Shown here: one piece after another, positions 59,575-64,000 of the stretch
How positions within the stretch are numbered: the stretch's first letter is position 1
Layout: every line of letters starts with the position of its first letter
Source of the DNA: Stramonita haemastoma
Lineage: Eukaryota > Mollusca > Gastropoda > Neogastropoda > Muricidae
DNA length: 64,000 bases
Direction: 5' to 3'
NCBI GenBank assembly: GCA_030674155.1
Contig: CM060320.1
Location: forward strand, 20,393,324 to 20,457,323
Translations under genes and position numbers: made by a program
Notes under the pieces: model-generated
The model's input: only the letters and a program-made list of their open reading frames with translations
What the model was told of the DNA's origin: nothing
Database searches by the model: none

Positions 59575-59700
59575 ACATGTCATACACGCACTCGTCACAT
59601 CCAGAGAGCACTCATCCCACAGTGACTCCCAGCTGGGATGAGTGAATCGGGGTGCATATACTGGGTGTTGAGCTTGGGAGCACACAACAGCACCAGTAAT
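59575..59700 (-). repeat. SINE-E copy 3, 3' part
   Basis: Complement carries CCAAGCTCAACACCCAG, CCCCGATTCACTCATCCC, AGCTGGGAGTCACTGTGG, in the order seen at 6765-6850. Confidence 0.65.
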
Positions 59701-60510
59701 CCATCTGTCATAATTATGTCAACACCTGAACCTTGTTTGTGTTCTCAAGTTTTCAGTGCTTGCTTAGTTATAGCTCCATTTTTATGGGAGTTGAAAGAGC
59801 CCATAGTTAAAAAAAAAAGAAAAAAAAAAAAAAAGAAGAGAAACTAATGGTGGTGCAATGCTTTGAAAGAAAAAACAAAACTGAAAAACTGGGTTTTCCA
59901 GGAGCTCAGAAAGCTTAGATACAGAAGGAGAAGCTAATGAGGAGACCATGACAGACCCTGCAGGACACTCATTTTCACTTGCGTACCATTTCCTTGTATG
60001 ATGATGTTAAAAAAAAAAAATAAAAAAAAACCACCCAACAACAACCTTGCTTGATGTCTCATGATGATTTGTTGTGGTTACTTTTCAAACTAAAGGGGGC
60101 ATGATGAACTGTTCATTTTCTCTCGCCCACAGCTTTGGTCACGTGTTTCACACATACACACAAAAGGTGAAGTATGATATGCTGACAAACATGCTAACAT
60201 TTCATATATATGTGTATGTGCCACAGTATGCTACATTCTGTTCCTCTTGGCAGTAAAGTTACTCAAGAATGAAATCATCAGATAACACTGTCCAAGTGAA
60301 AAGTATTCATTGTTGTACGCAAGCTTGCACTTACTCGTTTTCTTATATATATACATGATCAACAGATAAATGTGATAAAAAGCCACCTTTTTCATTTGAG
60401 CATTGAAAACTTCCATTCATTCACGAACACCTTCCACAACACCCTTCACCACGAGGGGTTAACCCTCAATCATTCACTGACATCTTTGGTGTTCTCCACA
60501 TTGCTGGTTT

Positions 60511-60642
60511 TCAGGGGGGACGAGGCCGGCTTTGTGGAGGGTGAAGCAGGGGTGGATTTTTTGGGATAGTTTTGCTGAGGATGACGTAGGTGAAGTCTTC
60601 TTCATACATGGAAGCCTCTGGGGAGATCTCATCCACCTCTAC
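60511..60642 (-). CDS. NAA40: NAA40 last coding exon
   Basis: Codes VEVDEISPEASMYEEDF, TYVILSKTIPKN and a proline-rich tail, stop at 60511-60513. Acceptor CAACAG. Its reading frame is phase 0, whereas the preceding exon ends in phase 2. Joined as read, the first codon completes as AAG and the next is TAG. One additional G at the junction would restore the family frame. Confidence 0.8.
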   Translation of the reverse strand, partial: VEVDEISPEASMYEEDFTYVILSKTIPKNPPLLHPPQSRPRPP

Positions 60643-61958
60643 CTGTTGAACAATCCACACCTTTCATATCACACCTGTGCCCTTTATTTCTGTTGTGTTG
60701 TCCTAAATTACTGAAATAATCACAAGCGAAAGAAAATATAATCAAAGCTGTTGTATTAAGTTTACACAATAAAGTCATAAAACCAGTACAATTATAGCAC
60801 TATAATCAGTACAATTAATTAGCACTTGGCATCTATGTCTTAATCCTGGAAGTCAGAAAATGGCTACCTTCTTGGTGGGTGAATGACTACATACCCAAAA
60901 TCTCACCTCCAGTGAACCTCGAGTTCTATGAACAAAGCATACAAAAAACACCTGTGTTCCCCAAAGCTTTAGGAAGGCTGTGTTTCAATGTTTTCTATGA
61001 CAATTAACATTTTCCATTCATAGACAACAATCCAGGCAAATATCTTTTTTCTAAAGTAAAATGGGGACAATAGCTGACTGGTCTGTGAATCCAAACACGT
61101 ACATATTCAATATCTTCACTCTGGTCAACAAGTAACTGAATACTACATAAGCCAACTATTGCATATAGTGCCAATTGCATTTGAAAACCATTTATAATGA
61201 AGCAACTTACTTCAGCTTGGTTTTGAAGAAATTCTGAGCTTCTGGATTATGTTTGAATGTTGTCAGCATCACTTTCAGCATGTCATACCTGCAACATACA
61301 TTTTATTAACAGCATTAAACATGTCGTATACTACTGTACAGAGCTTATCTTAGAACCACAGCTACAACATTTTTTTTTTTAACACAAGATTAAACACGAT
61401 TTTATATTTGTTACAGATTTATACAGCATATCACACCTACAAGACTTACACATATACAGCACTTCATTTTAAAACGGACAACATGTAATTATCTATAACA
61501 TTTGCTTCACATGGCCTGACATATTTGCTTCACTGAAGTTCTGACAATACAGACAGATAGCACTCGCGCTCAAGGCAGCACGAGGACCAAACAAAATTAC
61601 AGAAAGCAGGCTGGTGAAGAGAACTAGTGTGAAGTAACATTTAATTTTAATGCAACTGGGAGGACAACCATGTACATGTAAACAGGTTGCACACAAGGCT
61701 TTTTTTAAACAGAATTTTCTTACGTCAACAGATTGAAAAATTAAGAGCGAAAACACACTTAACAGTTAGACAACAATACCAAATAACTAGCAGAAAGAGC
61801 AAACAAATAAAAACACCAACAAACAATCAAAAAAAGAAAAGCAAAAGTTTGACTCCACAAGAGAGGAACATTACCTGTGGGCCATCAGTTCCAGGATCTG
61901 CATCATGAACTTTCCCAGTCCTTTCCTCCTCACCTGCTTCTCCAACTGGATCTCGTAA
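60511..61958 (-). CDS. NAA40: N-alpha-acetyltransferase 40 (NatD), last three coding exons
   Basis: NatD acetylates the alpha-amino group of histones H4 and H2A. Three exons on the - strand (61875-61958, 61211-61288, 60511-60642) code the second half of the GNAT fold. They include QVRRKGLGKFMMQILELM, carrying the R/Q-x-x-G-x-G acetyl-CoA loop, then KVMLTTFKHN and DFTYVILSKT. These align residue for residue with human NAA40 (RRKGLGKFLIQILQLM, KKVMLTVFKHN, CSYEILSRR). The Cys/His-rich tail of the human protein is replaced by a short proline-rich end. I found no upstream exons between 61958 and 64000. The last junction needs one extra base to stay in frame (see findings). Convergent with ADSS. 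Confidence 0.88.
60848..60935 (+). repeat. SINE-B 3' fragment
   Basis: GGAAGTCAGAAAATGGCTAC, TTCTTGGTGGGTGAATGAC, CATACCCAAAATCTCACC, in the last NAA40 intron of the window. Confidence 0.78.
61211..61288 (-). CDS. NAA40: NAA40 penultimate coding exon
   Basis: 78 bp coding YDMLKVMLTTFKHNPEAQNF and then FKTKL, with two bases carried out. Acceptor TTGCAG, donor GTAAGT. Confidence 0.88.
61875..61958 (-). CDS. NAA40: NAA40 exon with acetyl-CoA binding loop
   Basis: 84 bp coding YEIQLEKQVRRKGLGK then FMMQILELMAH, with one base carried in and two carried out. Acceptor TTGCAG, donor GTAATG. The acceptor is the first of 30 tandem copies of the same sequence. Confidence 0.9.
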
Positions 61959-62907
61959 CTGCAACACAACACACTCTCCAGTGCTGGTAACTGCAACACA
62001 ACACACTCTCCAGTGCTGGTAACTGCAACACAACACTCTCCAGTGCTGGTAACTGCAACACAACACTCTCCAATGCTGGTAACTGCAACACAACACTCTC
62101 CAGTGCTGGTAACTGCAACACAACACTCCCCAGAGCTCCTAACTGCAAACACAACACACTCTTCAGTGCTGGTAACTGCAACACAACACAACACACTCTC
62201 CATGCTGTAACTGCAACACAACACACTCTCCAATGCTGGTAACTGCAACACAACACACTCCCCAGAGCTCCTAACTGCAGCACAACACCCCTCTCCAGTG
62301 CTCCTAACTGCAGCACAACACCCTCCCCAGTGCTCCTAACTGCAACACAACACCCTCCTCCAGTGCTCCTAACTGCAACACAACACACTCCCCAGTGCTG
62401 GTAACTGCAACACAACACACTCTCCAGTGCTGGTAACTGCAACACAACACACTCTCCAATGCTGGTAACTGCAACACAACACACTCCAGTGCTGGTAACT
62501 GCAACACAACACACTCTCCAGTGCTGGTAACTGCAACACAACACACTCTCCAAGTGCTGGTAACTGCAACACAACACACTCTCCAATGCTGGTAACTGCA
62601 GCACAACACCCTCCCCAGTGCTCCTAACTGCAACACAACACCCTCTCCAGTGCTCCTAACTGCAACACAACACACTCTCCCAGTGCTGGTAACTGCAACA
62701 CAACACACTCTCCAGTGCTCCTAACTGCAACACAACACACTCTCCAGTGCTCCTAACTGCAACACACACTCTCTGATGATCATAACTGCAACACAATACA
62801 CTCCCCAATGCTGGTAACTGCAACACAACACACTCTCCAATGCTGGTAACTGCAACACAATACACTCTCCAATGCTCATAACTGCAACACAACACACTGT
62901 CCAAAGC
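61956..62907. repeat. ~32-bp minisatellite, 30 copies, amplifying a NAA40 3' splice site
   Basis: Unit on the + strand: AACTGCAACACAACACACTC followed by TCCAGTGCTGGT; units of 29-35 bp, with CTCCT replacing CTGGT in a subfamily. On the - strand each unit reads GTGTTGTGTTGCAG|TTAC, the same as the true acceptor of the exon at 61875-61958. All three - strand frames stay open for long stretches because the unit has no stop codon and is not a multiple of three. Confidence 0.96.
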
Positions 62908-62929
62908 TAAATCAAATGCTTTACTCATT

Positions 62930-64000
62930 CCCTACTGGTCAATTTTTACTATGTGTGTCTCTGTATACTGGCCGTTTGTGTTGACTTGTTAAAAAAAAAA
63001 ATCATAACTAAAAAGATACTCAACACAAGTACATGAAATCTTCAGGGTTTATTGTTAACATGTAGGTAGAAGGTCAAGGTTGAAAGCTCCCCAGATGTAG
63101 CCAAAAAACTTTGTCACCGAGCTTAAAAACTTGGAAGGTCAAATCTGGATCGTAAGGAGTGAGTTAATTCTGTTTGAAAGATGCAACACACAACCAGCTC
63201 AGACATGTAAAGAAGACAATCTACAGGAATAATTAATCTTTTACTGAACGTCTCTTTATAATAGTGATATTAGACGGGGAAAAAACAGGCTAATAACAAA
63301 TCCTGAAATGGAAACAAACATAACAACTTTGAACATCAACTGAATCTTGAGGAGTTGGGCACTGGATCCAAAACTGCTGAAAGAATCTGCAAGAGCATGT
63401 CTGAAGTAAGCCTGACTAAACCTGCTCAAACCTGACAGATTTTAATAATACCTCTCCAAGAATTTATGTTAGGCCTACAGCTGTGAAGTACAAAACAATG
63501 TTTATGGGCCAGAAAGAAAACTTATGGCAAGGACACAATGTCTAGAAGAAGAGAACATTTATTCTACCAATGTAGATTCTGTTAGGTTGAACAAGTGGTG
63601 AACAGATAACCTAGATTTGAGTGTATATTTTTTTAAAAAACATTTTGTAGCTATTGGGCACACTATTCATACATATAAAACCCATGCACACTGCCAAGAG
63701 ACGCATCAATTTAACTGGTATCAGCATAACATATGATTTTTTTAAAACCCATCTTACATATATATATATATATATATTTTTTTGTTTTAAATTTTATTTT
63801 ATTACTTAAAAAAATCCCCCCCCCCCCCTCACCTTACATATATTTGCCTCAGATTAACTCAATGGTTAATAAATTAAAAAAATTGCGCCCCCCCCCACCC
63901 CAAAAGGACTAAAAAGGTGCAAGCACTGCTGCCAGCTGCAGTCGATACCTACTACAACAGAACCAGACACACTCCACATAAACCAACTGACACTGACCAG
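62930..64000. other. Non-coding stretch, probable NAA40 intron
   Basis: AT-rich with (TA)n near 63758 and C runs near 63815 and 63885. I looked on the - strand for the upstream NAA40 exon and found nothing convincing. Confidence 0.4.

Noticed and set aside
61930..62708. Long - strand frames with repeating L-Q-L-P-A-L and C-C-S-Y-Q-H-W units over the NAA40 minisatellite
   Set aside because: Open in several frames at once, as expected for a stop-free ~32-bp unit. Treated as repeat, although inclusion of some units in transcripts is raised as a finding.

Overview
This is a gene-poor, intron-rich animal nuclear window. Splice sites, tRNA-like SINEs, APE-type non-LTR retrotransposons, TIR DNA transposons and very abundant (TG)n/(AC)n tracts fit a lophotrochozoan, most likely a gastropod mollusc. 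The species assignment is inference; I can only see that the coding sequence is animal and close to known adenylosuccinate synthetase (ADSS) and NAA40 families.

Layout. 1-5.5 kb: AT-rich non-coding DNA with no gene I can support, possibly the long 3' UTR of an upstream + strand gene (AATAAA at 5484). 5.6-14 kb: a transposon-rich intergenic block holding several SINE families and one complete-looking 3.2 kb RTE-like LINE (7540-10717) with perfect 12-bp target-site duplications. 14147-48487: a complete 13-exon ADSS gene on the + strand, predicted at 451 residues, with all catalytic motifs. Its introns carry minisatellites, about ten SINE-B and SINE-A copies, a CR1/L2-like LINE split by a TIR transposon, and a piggyBac-like TTAA element split by another LINE. 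48.5-54.5 kb: probable long ADSS 3' UTR or intergenic DNA. 55.4-57.1 kb: a SINE split by a hAT-like element. 58-60.5 kb: probable 3' UTR of the convergent gene. 60511-61958: the last three coding exons of NAA40 (histone H4/H2A N-alpha-acetyltransferase, NatD) on the - strand; its 5' part was not found in the window.

No gene-encoded new system (no operon, defence locus or CRISPR) is present. The most unusual structural pattern is that tandem arrays sit directly on splice sites. A 30-copy ~32-bp array amplifies the 3' splice site of a NAA40 exon. In ADSS, the end of exon 8 with its donor is tandemly copied into intron 8. Arrays in introns 8 and 9 end exactly at the acceptors of exons 9 and 10, and a further array begins beside the exon 10 donor.

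A second pattern is nested transposons with readable target duplications. A third concerns sequence quality: ten frame breaks across ADSS, NAA40 and two LINE open reading frames are nine times out of ten a single missing base, which looks more like residual assembly error than gene decay.
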